Source of the DNA: Paenibacillaceae bacterium
GTDB lineage: Bacteria; Bacillota; Bacilli; Paenibacillales; NBRC-103111
Reading direction: 5' to 3'
Assembly (NCBI GenBank): GCA_029256185.1
Contig: JAQSYI010000014.1
Coordinates: 1-64,000, forward strand
Length of the DNA stretch: 64,000 nt
Numbering within the stretch: the first letter of the stretch is position 1; every line of letters starts with the position of its first letter. The notes under the pieces were generated by a model. The model saw only the letters and a list, made by a program, of their open reading frames with translations. It did not search any database and was not told the DNA's origin. Positions 27,943 through 36,691 of this stretch are shown piece by piece. Position numbers and translations under genes: made by a program.

Positions 27943-29529
27943 TTACCGGGCAGCTTTCCACCTGTCGTAGGCGGTCTGATAGATGCTTACCAGCTCATCG
28001 GCTCCCATGGTGCGCATCCGGTTGGCATGAGTCTCCCAATTATCTACGGATTCCTGGCCCACCACGATCTTCGCCTCCAGCTGTTCCACGAAGGTATTCA
28101 GATCAACGCTGATCACATTGATTCTCTCCGCCTCCTTGTCGGTAAAGTACGTTTGCGGGAACGCCTTCTTGGCATAGGGAACGTACTGCTGCGCCTGGTC
28201 GTTGAGCAGGAAGCCCAGCCAGTCCTTCTTCACAAACTTCCGCTCCAGCTCCTCATTGGCAAACCCGTACCCCAGATTGGATACCTTCTGGTTCTTAAAA
28301 TCATTTTCCGTCATGCCCTGCGGAACCAGATACTCCACATACTTGGGCTCCGTGCCGGACCATTTGTAGCTTTCCCCTTCAATTCCGTATTGCGCGTACT
28401 TGTAGCCCTCCTCGCTGTACAGGAAATCCAGCCAGCGGATCGTCGCCTCGGGATGCTTGTTGGTGCTGGAGATGGCGAATGCCCCGGTACGGATCGTCGC
28501 CTTCTCGGCCACCACAGGTTTGGCGCCTGCAGAGCTGACCAGCGGCGGCATCTGGGGATTGTTCAGAATCTGGTCCGGCAGCACCTGCTTATCCTTGCCG
28601 CCGAAGATGGGCATGCTGTTGGCCATAACACCGTACAGCCCCTGCTCCCCCTTCGCTACCATCTGGGCTTGATTCTGCGAGAAGATTTCGTTGTCAAGCA
28701 GCTTTTCCCGGTACAGCTTCTGCATGAAAGCCATATATTCCTTGAACCCGTTCTGCAGGGGGACATAACGCGCTTTCTCATCGGCAATCTCAACGAAATT
28801 GGACAGATGCCCGAAGTAAGACAGCAGCACAGGCCGCAGATACGAGAGCTTATCCCGTCCGGTCAGAGGAATTTCGTCAGCCAGCTTATTGCCGTTGGGG
28901 TCCTTTTCCTTGAAATCCTTCAACAGTTGGTACAACTCATCCGTCGTCTGCGGCAAGGCGGTCTTGCCCAGCCGCTCCATCCATTCCCCATTGATGAACA
29001 ACCGGTTGTACCGGTCCCGCGGATGATCCGTCACCTGGGGAAGCGCATAGATATGTCCGTCGGGAGTGGTGATGGACTGCCTGATCTCCGGGTTATCCGA
29101 GAGCAGCTTCTGAATATTGGGGGCGTACTGCTCAATTAATTCCTCCAGCGGCATAATCTGACCCTGGGAGCCGTATTTCATCTCGTCCACGGGCTTGAGT
29201 CCCCACATGAACAGCAAATCCGGCAATTCATTGCTGGCGAAGGCCAACTGCTTGCGCTCCTCCCCTGCAGTGGAAGGAATGGAGACGAAATCAAAGTGGA
29301 TATTGGTTTTTTGCTCCATGCCTTTATAGAAGTACAGATTCTTCCATTCGCCGAATTCGAACATGCTCAGGGTCAGCTGATCATTGACAATGGGATAACC
29401 CGTTTTGTTAAAATTTTCCGCAGCCGTATCTGCCTGCTCCTGCTCCTTCGCGCACCCCAGCACATTTGCCGACAGCAGGAAAACGAGGATTGCACAAGCT
29501 CCCAGCCGCTGTTTCTTGGTATGTTTCAT
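27943..29529 (-). CDS. Carbohydrate ABC transporter binding lipoprotein (LipO/LplA-like)
   Basis: 528 residues. The signal peptide ends in ANVLGC, a lipobox, so the protein is lipid-anchored outside the membrane. Family 1 extracellular solute-binding fold with the pattern of Paenibacillus LplA/YtcQ-type proteins (FAFASNELPDLLFMWG region, WLDFLYSEEGYKYAQYGIEG). It is last in the order AraC regulator, permease, permease, binding protein, all on one strand. It probably captures an oligosaccharide. No ATPase gene is nearby, as usual for this class, which shares MsmX-type ATPases. Confidence 0.9.
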   Translation of the reverse strand: MKHTKKQRLGACAILVFLLSANVLGCAKEQEQADTAAENFNKTGYPIVNDQLTLSMFEFGEWKNLYFYKGMEQKTNIHFDFVSIPSTAGEERKQLAFASNELPDLLFMWGLKPVDEMKYGSQGQIMPLEELIEQYAPNIQKLLSDNPEIRQSITTPDGHIYALPQVTDHPRDRYNRLFINGEWMERLGKTALPQTTDELYQLLKDFKEKDPNGNKLADEIPLTGRDKLSYLRPVLLSYFGHLSNFVEIADEKARYVPLQNGFKEYMAFMQKLYREKLLDNEIFSQNQAQMVAKGEQGLYGVMANSMPIFGGKDKQVLPDQILNNPQMPPLVSSAGAKPVVAEKATIRTGAFAISSTNKHPEATIRWLDFLYSEEGYKYAQYGIEGESYKWSGTEPKYVEYLVPQGMTENDFKNQKVSNLGYGFANEELERKFVKKDWLGFLLNDQAQQYVPYAKKAFPQTYFTDKEAERINVISVDLNTFVEQLEAKIVVGQESVDNWETHANRMRTMGADELVSIYQTAYDRWKAAR

Positions 29530-29556
29530 GTTGGAACCTCCCCCATATATTCAACC

Positions 29557-30453
29557 TCATTGTTTGATGGAACCGATCATAACTCCCTGCACGAAGAACC
29601 GCTGCACAAAAGGATACGCACAGAGCAGCGGCAGCGCGGCGATCATCATTACCGCATATTTCACCAGTTCGGCAACTCTCGCCTTCTCCGACATCAACTC
29701 CAGATCCGCTCCTGCCGGCAGCATCTGCTCGGACATCTCCTGCTGCACCAGGATTTCCCGGAGGAACAATTGAAGCGGATACTTGCCGCGGTCCGACAAA
29801 TAGATAAGCGCGCTGAAATACTGGTTCCAATGCCCCACTCCGTAGAACAGGGCCATTACGGCCAGAATGGGTTTGGACAAGGGCAAGACAATCTGGAAGA
29901 ACAATCTGAAATTGGAGCAGCCGTCCATTTCAGCCGCTTCCTCCAGTTCTCTGGGGATGGTGCTCTGAAAAAAAGTCCGTGATACCACAATATTCATCAC
30001 GCTGGCAGCGCTGGGCAGCACCAACGCCCAATACGAATTCACCAGGCCAAGCGACTTGACCAGCAGATAAGACGGAATCAGCCCCCCGCTGAAAAACATG
30101 GTGAATAAGATAAAGAACATGAATGCGTTGCGGCCCGCCAGATCCTTCCGGGACAGCGCATACGCGCAAGTGATGGTGACGGACAGGTTGATCATCACCC
30201 CGCCTGCCGTATACAGGAGGGAATTGCGGTATCCCGTCCAAATATCCGGGTTCCCGAATACCAGCTTGTAGCCCTCCAGGGTAACTCCTTTGGGCAGCAA
30301 CCACATTTGTCCCGAGTTGACATAGGCGGGGTCGCTGAATGATCCGCTCACGATGAAAATTAACGGATACAGCACAACCGCTACAAGCAGCAGCAAAAAC
30401 AAGGTGTTCAGCCCATGAAACAGCCGGTCCCCCCATGATTCTTTGATTGCCAT
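29557..30453 (-). CDS. ABC transporter permease, LplC/YtcP-like
   Basis: 298 residues from ATG 30453, with AAGGAAGGGG 9 nt upstream; the longer in-frame start lacks a site. Six hydrophobic helices. The EAA loop reads ELEEAAEMDGCSNFRLFFQIVLPLSKPI. It pairs with the upstream permease to form the transmembrane channel for the carbohydrate importer. It sits 27 bp before the binding-protein gene. Confidence 0.92.
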   Translation of the reverse strand: MAIKESWGDRLFHGLNTLFLLLLVAVVLYPLIFIVSGSFSDPAYVNSGQMWLLPKGVTLEGYKLVFGNPDIWTGYRNSLLYTAGGVMINLSVTITCAYALSRKDLAGRNAFMFFILFTMFFSGGLIPSYLLVKSLGLVNSYWALVLPSAASVMNIVVSRTFFQSTIPRELEEAAEMDGCSNFRLFFQIVLPLSKPILAVMALFYGVGHWNQYFSALIYLSDRGKYPLQLFLREILVQQEMSEQMLPAGADLELMSEKARVAELVKYAVMMIAALPLLCAYPFVQRFFVQGVMIGSIKQ

Positions 30454-30508
30454 GAATGTGTTCCCCTTCCTTGCAGAATTCATTGCCGGAAAGCCAGGTG
30501 GCGGCCCT

Positions 30509-31429
30509 CTACCACAGGCTGGTTCCTGTCCGCCTCGCGATCCGGTTGAACGTCAGCAGGATGACAAAATTAATCAGATTGTTGAACAGCCCGATTGCCG
30601 AGCTGTAGCTGTATTGGGCCTGCAGCAGGCCGTTGCGGTACACATGAGTCTGGATCACATCGGATGCCTCCATATTAAGCGGATTCTGCATCAGATAGAT
30701 TTTCTCAAAGCCAATGCCCATAAAGCTGCCCATATTGAGAATGAACAAAATAATGACGGTGGGCAGAATCCCCGGAATATTGATGTGGCGGATGCGCTGG
30801 AACCGGGAGGCTCCGTCAATCTGGGCCGCTTCGTGGAGCTCCGGGTTGATGCCGGACAGCGCCGCGAGATAGATGATCGTGCCCCACCCCGCATTCTGCC
30901 ACTCTCCGGAGAGCACATAGATGCTCTTGAACCAGCCCGGCTCCGTCATGAACGGGATGGACTCTCCTCCAAAATAGCGGATGACATTATTGACGATTCC
31001 CGTAGTGGGACTCAGGAAGGCCAGAATCATCCCCACCATCACCACCACTGAGATGAAGTGGGGCATGTAGGTGACCATCTGCACGAACCGCTTGAAGCGG
31101 GCCTTCCTCACCTCATTGATCGATAAAGCGATCAGAATGGGCACGGGAAACAGCGACAGCTGGTACAGGCTGATCAGAAGCGTGTTCTTCAGCAGCGTCC
31201 AGAAGTAATACGAGTTGAAGAAGCGTTCAAAATGAACGAAGCCCACCCAGGGACTGCCCCAGATTCCACGGTTGGCCATGTAATTCTTGAAGGCGATCTG
31301 CAGGCCGTACATCGGGGCATAATGAAAAATAAGGAAGTAAATAAACGCCGGCAGCAGAAAAACATACAGCTGCCAATTCTTGATGACCTGCTTTCGTGTT
31401 GGTCCTTTCATCATAGCGAAGGCTTTCAT
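30509..31429 (-). CDS. ABC transporter permease, LplB/YtcP partner
   Basis: 306 residues from ATG 31429, after AGGTAGG; a GTG two codons earlier is possible. Six transmembrane helices, EAA loop ELHEAAQIDGASRFQRIRHINIPGILP. It begins with the KNWQLYVFLLPAFIYFLIFHYAPMYG block typical of LplB-type permeases. First transporter gene after the AraC regulator. Confidence 0.93.
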   Translation of the reverse strand: MKAFAMMKGPTRKQVIKNWQLYVFLLPAFIYFLIFHYAPMYGLQIAFKNYMANRGIWGSPWVGFVHFERFFNSYYFWTLLKNTLLISLYQLSLFPVPILIALSINEVRKARFKRFVQMVTYMPHFISVVVMVGMILAFLSPTTGIVNNVIRYFGGESIPFMTEPGWFKSIYVLSGEWQNAGWGTIIYLAALSGINPELHEAAQIDGASRFQRIRHINIPGILPTVIILFILNMGSFMGIGFEKIYLMQNPLNMEASDVIQTHVYRNGLLQAQYSYSSAIGLFNNLINFVILLTFNRIARRTGTSLW

Positions 31430-31633
31430 GGGCACCTACCTTTCAGAAGCTGTCAGAGTAAAACCCGGGTTCACTCCGGCTGCATCGATGCATATCCAAA
31501 GCCTATAACCAGCCCGGCGGCATGTAAATAAGCCATATTCTCCTGGCAAGCCATTCTTGCTGCAACAAGAACTGCCTATGCCTGCCTACCGGTCTCCATG
31601 AAAGAAGGTAACAGGAACCCAAATCCCCGCCGC

Positions 31634-33943
31634 TTATTGATCCCGCGCTTCGCCTCCCGGCAGCCCGCCATACTGCTTGCGGTAATCCCCCGGGGTGATG
31701 CCCTCCTGCTTCCGGAACTTCTTGATGAAATTGGAGACGTCATAATAGCCCACCTGGAAAATGATATCCTTCAACGGCTTGCCGGTGTTTACCAGCTCAT
31801 GCTTCACCATCTTGACCCGGAGCCGGAACACATACTCCGTAAAGGTCATGCCCGTCTGTTCATGGAGAAACCGGCTGATGTAAGAGACAGACAACCCGAA
31901 CTCCCGGGACAAAAAATCCAGGCTCATCTGGCTGGACTGGTACTGCATATCGATGAACTGCAGCATCCGTTGGCACAGCTCCGCGTGTCTGGTTTCATTC
32001 TGGCTGTTGATATGACCGCAAATCCGCCGGATGACCGCCCCCATCCGCTGCCGCAAATCATCCAGCGTCTGAAATTCCATCATCTGCTTTTTTTCCGGCC
32101 AATCATCTCCAATCTTCATCTCCCTCATCTGCTTCAGCACCGTATTCACCATATCAAAGCACATGCAGCGGAGCAGCAGAATGGATTGCTCCTTTTCGGC
32201 GATGCCGTCCAGCATCTCATCCAGAGTCTCCAGACATACGGTGCAATCCCCCTGCTTCAGGCTTTGGTTGAATCTGGCCTGCTCCCCAAAGGAATACCAT
32301 AGAGTCTTATCTTCGAGATGAGCGATATCATCGAAAAAAATAAACTTGCCTGTCCGGGGCCTGTGCCGATAGTCCAGTGCGGCCATAGCCTCGATGAAGG
32401 AGCGGTTGATCATCCCCATGTCCTTATAGATGGAACCGATGGCGATCTGCGGGCACAGATCCACCCGCTCCGTCAGTCCCTGCTGCACAATCTCCGCTGT
32501 TTGCTCCTGAAATCCCCGCAAATCCTGGATGGGCAACTGGACAGAGATAAGAACGGCCACAGCCTTTTCATCAATCAGCTCAAGTCCGCCCCCCTTGCCG
32601 CCGTCCAGGTCGAACCGCCGGATCATGTCCAGAATGGACTCCCGCTTCTTCAACTCCACACTTCCGGAACGGTCATTCTCCAGAGAAAAAACGAGAACAA
32701 AATAAAACAAACCTCTTAATGGCTGCAGATGGGGGTGGACCGATACATCGGAACCCTCTCCGCCGCCCGTCCCTTTAAGCAAATGGTAAATAGCCTGCTC
32801 CTCGACCAGAGGGCGCTGGATTTCCAGTTCTCCCTCCAACCGGGTGGTGTAATGGCGCATATCATCGAAGGTGTGGCGAATCCATTCCAGCTCATTGGGC
32901 TTCTTGGACGAAGTCACCCGTCCCGGCGCAAACTGCCCCTGGAGCTGCCGCACCAGGGAACGGATCGGCCGCGAGCTTCGAAACGACAGCGCAACCACAC
33001 TGCACAAGCCCAGCAGCAGCACCAACGACAGCAACAACAGCACCAACTGCTTAAAGGCAATTACCCTGGGCCAATATTGGTCTGTAGGCATGGTGATTAA
33101 ATAGCTTAGTCCGGTAATCTCCGACTTCTCGCTCATGACCGAATAATCCTGGGCATTCAGCCGGATTGTGTATGCGCTTCCATTTTTCTCTTCATGGAGA
33201 TAAGGCTGCAATTGTCCATATTCCGGGGATTGCCCTTTGCGCTCCGACGCCAATACCTCTCCCTGTTCATTCAACAGGTACACATCCCCTTGAAAACCGC
33301 CCAGCACGCTCTTCATCATCTCGGTAAGAATCGCTTCATCGATGAGAAACAGCACCGTTCCATAGGCAGGCCAACCGCCCGAAGGCAGCGGATAGAGATA
33401 AGTCAGCAGCCGTTTTTCCACTCCCTCGCCAATGGTTACGGCCGATGCAGGCTTCAGCTTGATGGCCTGCCCCTGACTCAGGTCCTCGCGGAAGCTGCGC
33501 TCATCCTCCCCGGAGGAAAACCGGTAGATCCTCCCGGTCAGCACCTCCAAAGATACCACTCCGCTGGTAGAGAATATTTTGTCGTCACCCCGGAAATACA
33601 GGAACAGCTCCTCCAGCATAGGACTGCCCATGCGGTAGCGGGCCAGCTCTCTGACCGCTTCCGACGCGCTGTAGTCATTGCTCTTCGCCATGTGGGGAGA
33701 GAGCCGGTTGTCGTTGGCCATAATCACGGCGGTCTGATTCAGGCTTTTGATCTGTTTGTCCAATAAAATCCGCGCCTGCTGAAGCTTATGGCGGTTGGCA
33801 AGCTCCACCTCATTGCGCAGCGTGTGAACCGCCCCGATATACATGAAGAAGCCGAGAATAAGAAACGGAATCAGAAACACCAGAAAATAAGAAAAAAGAT
33901 AGTTATGCAAGACGGAAAAATGCTTTTTCTTGCCTGCAACCAT
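31634..33943 (-). CDS. Membrane-bound AraC/YesN-type regulator with extracytoplasmic sensor
   Basis: 769 residues. A membrane helix at about 14-38 and a second at about 297-323 flank an extracytoplasmic, Cache-like sensor of some 260 residues. A cytoplasmic linker and YesN-like middle region follow. The end (about 665-765) carries two helix-turn-helix units of an AraC domain (MSLDFLSREFGLSVSYISRFL and DIIFQVGYYDVSNFIKKFRKQEGITPGDYRK). It senses an extracellular sugar or stress directly and should switch on the importer genes that follow it on the same strand. Confidence 0.92.
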   Translation of the reverse strand: MVAGKKKHFSVLHNYLFSYFLVFLIPFLILGFFMYIGAVHTLRNEVELANRHKLQQARILLDKQIKSLNQTAVIMANDNRLSPHMAKSNDYSASEAVRELARYRMGSPMLEELFLYFRGDDKIFSTSGVVSLEVLTGRIYRFSSGEDERSFREDLSQGQAIKLKPASAVTIGEGVEKRLLTYLYPLPSGGWPAYGTVLFLIDEAILTEMMKSVLGGFQGDVYLLNEQGEVLASERKGQSPEYGQLQPYLHEEKNGSAYTIRLNAQDYSVMSEKSEITGLSYLITMPTDQYWPRVIAFKQLVLLLLSLVLLLGLCSVVALSFRSSRPIRSLVRQLQGQFAPGRVTSSKKPNELEWIRHTFDDMRHYTTRLEGELEIQRPLVEEQAIYHLLKGTGGGEGSDVSVHPHLQPLRGLFYFVLVFSLENDRSGSVELKKRESILDMIRRFDLDGGKGGGLELIDEKAVAVLISVQLPIQDLRGFQEQTAEIVQQGLTERVDLCPQIAIGSIYKDMGMINRSFIEAMAALDYRHRPRTGKFIFFDDIAHLEDKTLWYSFGEQARFNQSLKQGDCTVCLETLDEMLDGIAEKEQSILLLRCMCFDMVNTVLKQMREMKIGDDWPEKKQMMEFQTLDDLRQRMGAVIRRICGHINSQNETRHAELCQRMLQFIDMQYQSSQMSLDFLSREFGLSVSYISRFLHEQTGMTFTEYVFRLRVKMVKHELVNTGKPLKDIIFQVGYYDVSNFIKKFRKQEGITPGDYRKQYGGLPGGEARDQ

Positions 33944-34146
33944 ATGCTGCCCCCCAAGCTGATAGATGGCTTGATCTTCTCTTTTGCCGCGCCGGATTAT
34001 CCCGGAATTCTCCCTTTGTTTGGATCCGGCAGTGTACCTACACTATATAATTCCCTGGGAAATAGAACAATAAGCCATTTTTGCAGGTAGGCCATTCTTG
34101 ACCTTCCGCATACCTGGGGGAACCGCCCCGTCTTGGCCAAAAATAT

Positions 34147-34186
34147 AAAGCGCCAAAACAACAGCAGCGTTGTTTTGGCGCTTTTT
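34147..34186. terminator. Bidirectional intrinsic terminator
   Basis: Stem AAAGCGCCAAAACAAC / GTTGTTTTGGCGCTTT with a 6-nt loop. T-rich tails follow on both strands. It ends the rhamnose operon 31 bp after the DeoR stop. Confidence 0.92.
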
Positions 34187-34216
34187 CCTCTACCGGATTG
34201 GTCCGTCGGCTCCGGG

Positions 34217-34981
34217 TTATCCTTCCAACTGCGTAACCTCGATGCCCTTTTCCTTAAGCTCTCTGATCATGGCCGGGTCGCTCCGGGCATCGGTGACCAG
34301 GTGATGGATCTCCGTCCAGTCGGCGACATGAGTGAAGGAGCGGACGCCGAATTTGCTGTAATCCGCCAGCAGATATACATGGTCCGACTGACGGATCATC
34401 TTCCGCTTCACCAGCCCCTGAAGCTCATTGGGCTCTGTGATCCCCCTGCTCAGATGCAGCCCTTTGCAGGAGAGGAACATTTTGTCCACATGATAGGTTT
34501 CAAGCGAACGCTCGGTCAGAGGCCCCACGAAAGACAAGGAGCTGGACATCAGAATGCCTCCGGTGGATATCACCTGAATCTTCTCCTTGCCGGACAGCTC
34601 CAGAGCTACCTTCATGGAGTTGGTCAGCACCGTAAGCGGGGCATCGGGCAAGTACCGGGCTATCCACCAAGCTGTGGTGCTCGCATCCAGGATGATCCTG
34701 TCCCGCGGCTCAATCAGTCCAACCGCCGCCATGGCAATCTGCTTCTTCTCCTCCACATTGGTCGTCTCACGCTCGAAGTAAGGAACCTCCTGCTGGGTAT
34801 CCTGAACGCTTACGGCCCCTCCATGGCTGCGCATAAGCTTGCCCTCGGACTCCAGCTTATCCAAATCCTTGCGGATGGTTTCCTCCGTAACCCTGCACAA
34901 TTCACTGAGCTCGGTCACCCGTATGCTTCCCCGTTCGTTGACGAGCAGTACGATTTTTTGCAGTCGTTCGGCCACCAGCAT
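34217..34981 (-). CDS. DeoR family regulator of the rhamnose operon
   Basis: 254 residues. DeoR helix-turn-helix at the start (VNERGSIRVTELSELCRVTEETIRKDLDKLE), then a sugar-phosphate-binding domain (about 75-230) with the DRIILDASTTAWW and LADYSKFG motifs. It is last gene after rhaEW and rhaB, as for the B. subtilis YulB/RhaR protein. It probably represses the operon and responds to a phosphorylated rhamnose intermediate. AGGAAATC precedes the ATG. Confidence 0.9.
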   Translation of the reverse strand: MLVAERLQKIVLLVNERGSIRVTELSELCRVTEETIRKDLDKLESEGKLMRSHGGAVSVQDTQQEVPYFERETTNVEEKKQIAMAAVGLIEPRDRIILDASTTAWWIARYLPDAPLTVLTNSMKVALELSGKEKIQVISTGGILMSSSLSFVGPLTERSLETYHVDKMFLSCKGLHLSRGITEPNELQGLVKRKMIRQSDHVYLLADYSKFGVRSFTHVADWTEIHHLVTDARSDPAMIRELKEKGIEVTQLEG

Positions 34982-35096
34982 GATTTCCTGTCTCCTTCGC
35001 TTCTCAATGTGTGCGCTGCCCTTATGCTATTGCGTTGCCTTATGTCAGATTGAGGCGCTCCCTTTTTGCCGGATGATGGTGAGGTATGCCTGTCTG

Positions 35097-36617
35097 CTAC
35101 TCCGGAATAATGCTCTGGCCGGTCACCCGGAGAAAAGTGCCAAACGCCTCCGCCCATTGCCCGGATTCCTCAGGAACGTAAGTATCCAGCGGATAGGAGC
35201 GCTTGATCAAATTGCGTGCTTCCTGAATATCGGCCAACTCGCCCAGTGCGATCAATTGGGCAGCCACGTTGCCCAGAGAGCTGGCTTCCACCGGCCCCGC
35301 CCAGACAGGCCGTCCGATGGCAGACGCCGTCATCTGGCACAGCAGCTTGTTCTGGATGCCGCCGCCCATCATGTTCAGACGCTCATACCGGTTGCCGGTG
35401 AGTGCCTCCAGCCGCTCCAGCACCAGCTTGTATTGCATAGCCAGGCTCTCATAGATGCAGCGGGTAATCTCCCCTCTAGTCTCGGGAACAGGCTGCCCCG
35501 TCTCCCGGCAGTACTCGCGGATACGCTCCGGCATGCCGTTCGGCGGCAGGAACTTCAGATCATCGGGATTAATGAAGGATTGGAATGCCGGAGCCTCGGC
35601 AGCCAGACCGACCAGCTCGCCGAAGGAATGCCCCTTCCCTTCCCGGTCCCACTCCCGCTTGCATTCTTGAATGAGCCACAAGCCCATAATATTCTTCAGC
35701 GTCCGGGACGTGCCGCCCATGCCCCCTTCATTGGAGAAGCCCAGCTGCAGCGCCTTGAGGTCAAGCAACGGCGCCGGCAGCTCGGTGCCGAACAACGACC
35801 AGGTACCGCTGATCAGATAAACCGAAGGGTCCGCCGAATCCGTAGGGATGGACACCACCGCCGCTCCCGTATCATGCTCGGGAACCGCTACCGCCGCGAT
35901 GGGAGGCAGCTTCAGTTCGGCGCATACATCGGCGGACAGACTGCCAACCACCCGGCCGGACATGACCACGGGCTGCAGAATGTCAACGGGAATTCCCAGC
36001 CGCTCCAACAATTCCGTATCCCACTCCTGGGTGCCTGCTTTAAGCAGCTGCGAGGTGGAAGCAATGGTGTATTCGCTTTGCTTCACGCCGGTCAGCAGGT
36101 AGAGAAGCAGGTCCGGCATGAACAGAAGCTCCTTGGCTTGCTCCAGGGCGACGGAGCCCTGCTCCAATGCGGCATGAAGCTGCATCAGCGTATTGAACAC
36201 CAGCGGCTGCAGCCCGGTCCGAGCAAACAAAGAATCTGCGCCTATTATATCATGTACTTTATCTACGGTGTAATCCGTTCTGCTGTCGCGGTAATGGTAA
36301 GGATTGCCCAGCAGCTCTCCGTCTGCCCCCAACAGGCCGTAATCCACACCCCAGGTATCAATCCCGAAGCCGGCGATTTCCCGGCCTTCGGCGGCCTTGC
36401 GGAAACCCTGCTTCAGTTCATGCAGGAGCCGCAGAACGTCCCAGTACAGATGGCCTCCCGCGGCAACCGGTTCATTCGGGAAGCGGTGAACCTCTTCGAG
36501 CCTGACCACAGGACCGCCGGGAGCCGATCTGTCGAGAGTTCCTACCATTGCTCTGCCGCTGCTTGCACCCAGATCAAATGCTAATACATGTACGTTTTCT
36601 TTCTTCGTCACAACCAT
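35097..36617 (-). CDS. rhaB: Rhamnulokinase
   Basis: 506 residues, FGGY kinase family. It phosphorylates L-rhamnulose to L-rhamnulose-1-phosphate. N-terminal VLAFDLGASSGRAMVG, GIDTWGVDYGLLG, the second ATPase motif SGTWSLFG and the C-terminal MMGGGIQNKLLCQMTASA are all present. ATG 36617 is taken as start; a GTG two codons later fits the AAAGGCGG site better. The gene follows rhaEW by about 75 bp on the same strand. Confidence 0.93.
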   Translation of the reverse strand: MVVTKKENVHVLAFDLGASSGRAMVGTLDRSAPGGPVVRLEEVHRFPNEPVAAGGHLYWDVLRLLHELKQGFRKAAEGREIAGFGIDTWGVDYGLLGADGELLGNPYHYRDSRTDYTVDKVHDIIGADSLFARTGLQPLVFNTLMQLHAALEQGSVALEQAKELLFMPDLLLYLLTGVKQSEYTIASTSQLLKAGTQEWDTELLERLGIPVDILQPVVMSGRVVGSLSADVCAELKLPPIAAVAVPEHDTGAAVVSIPTDSADPSVYLISGTWSLFGTELPAPLLDLKALQLGFSNEGGMGGTSRTLKNIMGLWLIQECKREWDREGKGHSFGELVGLAAEAPAFQSFINPDDLKFLPPNGMPERIREYCRETGQPVPETRGEITRCIYESLAMQYKLVLERLEALTGNRYERLNMMGGGIQNKLLCQMTASAIGRPVWAGPVEASSLGNVAAQLIALGELADIQEARNLIKRSYPLDTYVPEESGQWAEAFGTFLRVTGQSIIPE

Positions 36618-36691
36618 AACCGCCTTTGCGGCAAAGGGCTGCAGCGCAGCCCCAGCCTTCATAATTTATTTGTCCGCCGCAAGGTGATTTT

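Noticed and set aside
34839-36584. 581-residue frame opposite rhaB
   Set aside because: Antisense of a clear FGGY kinase; no start site or recognisable motif.
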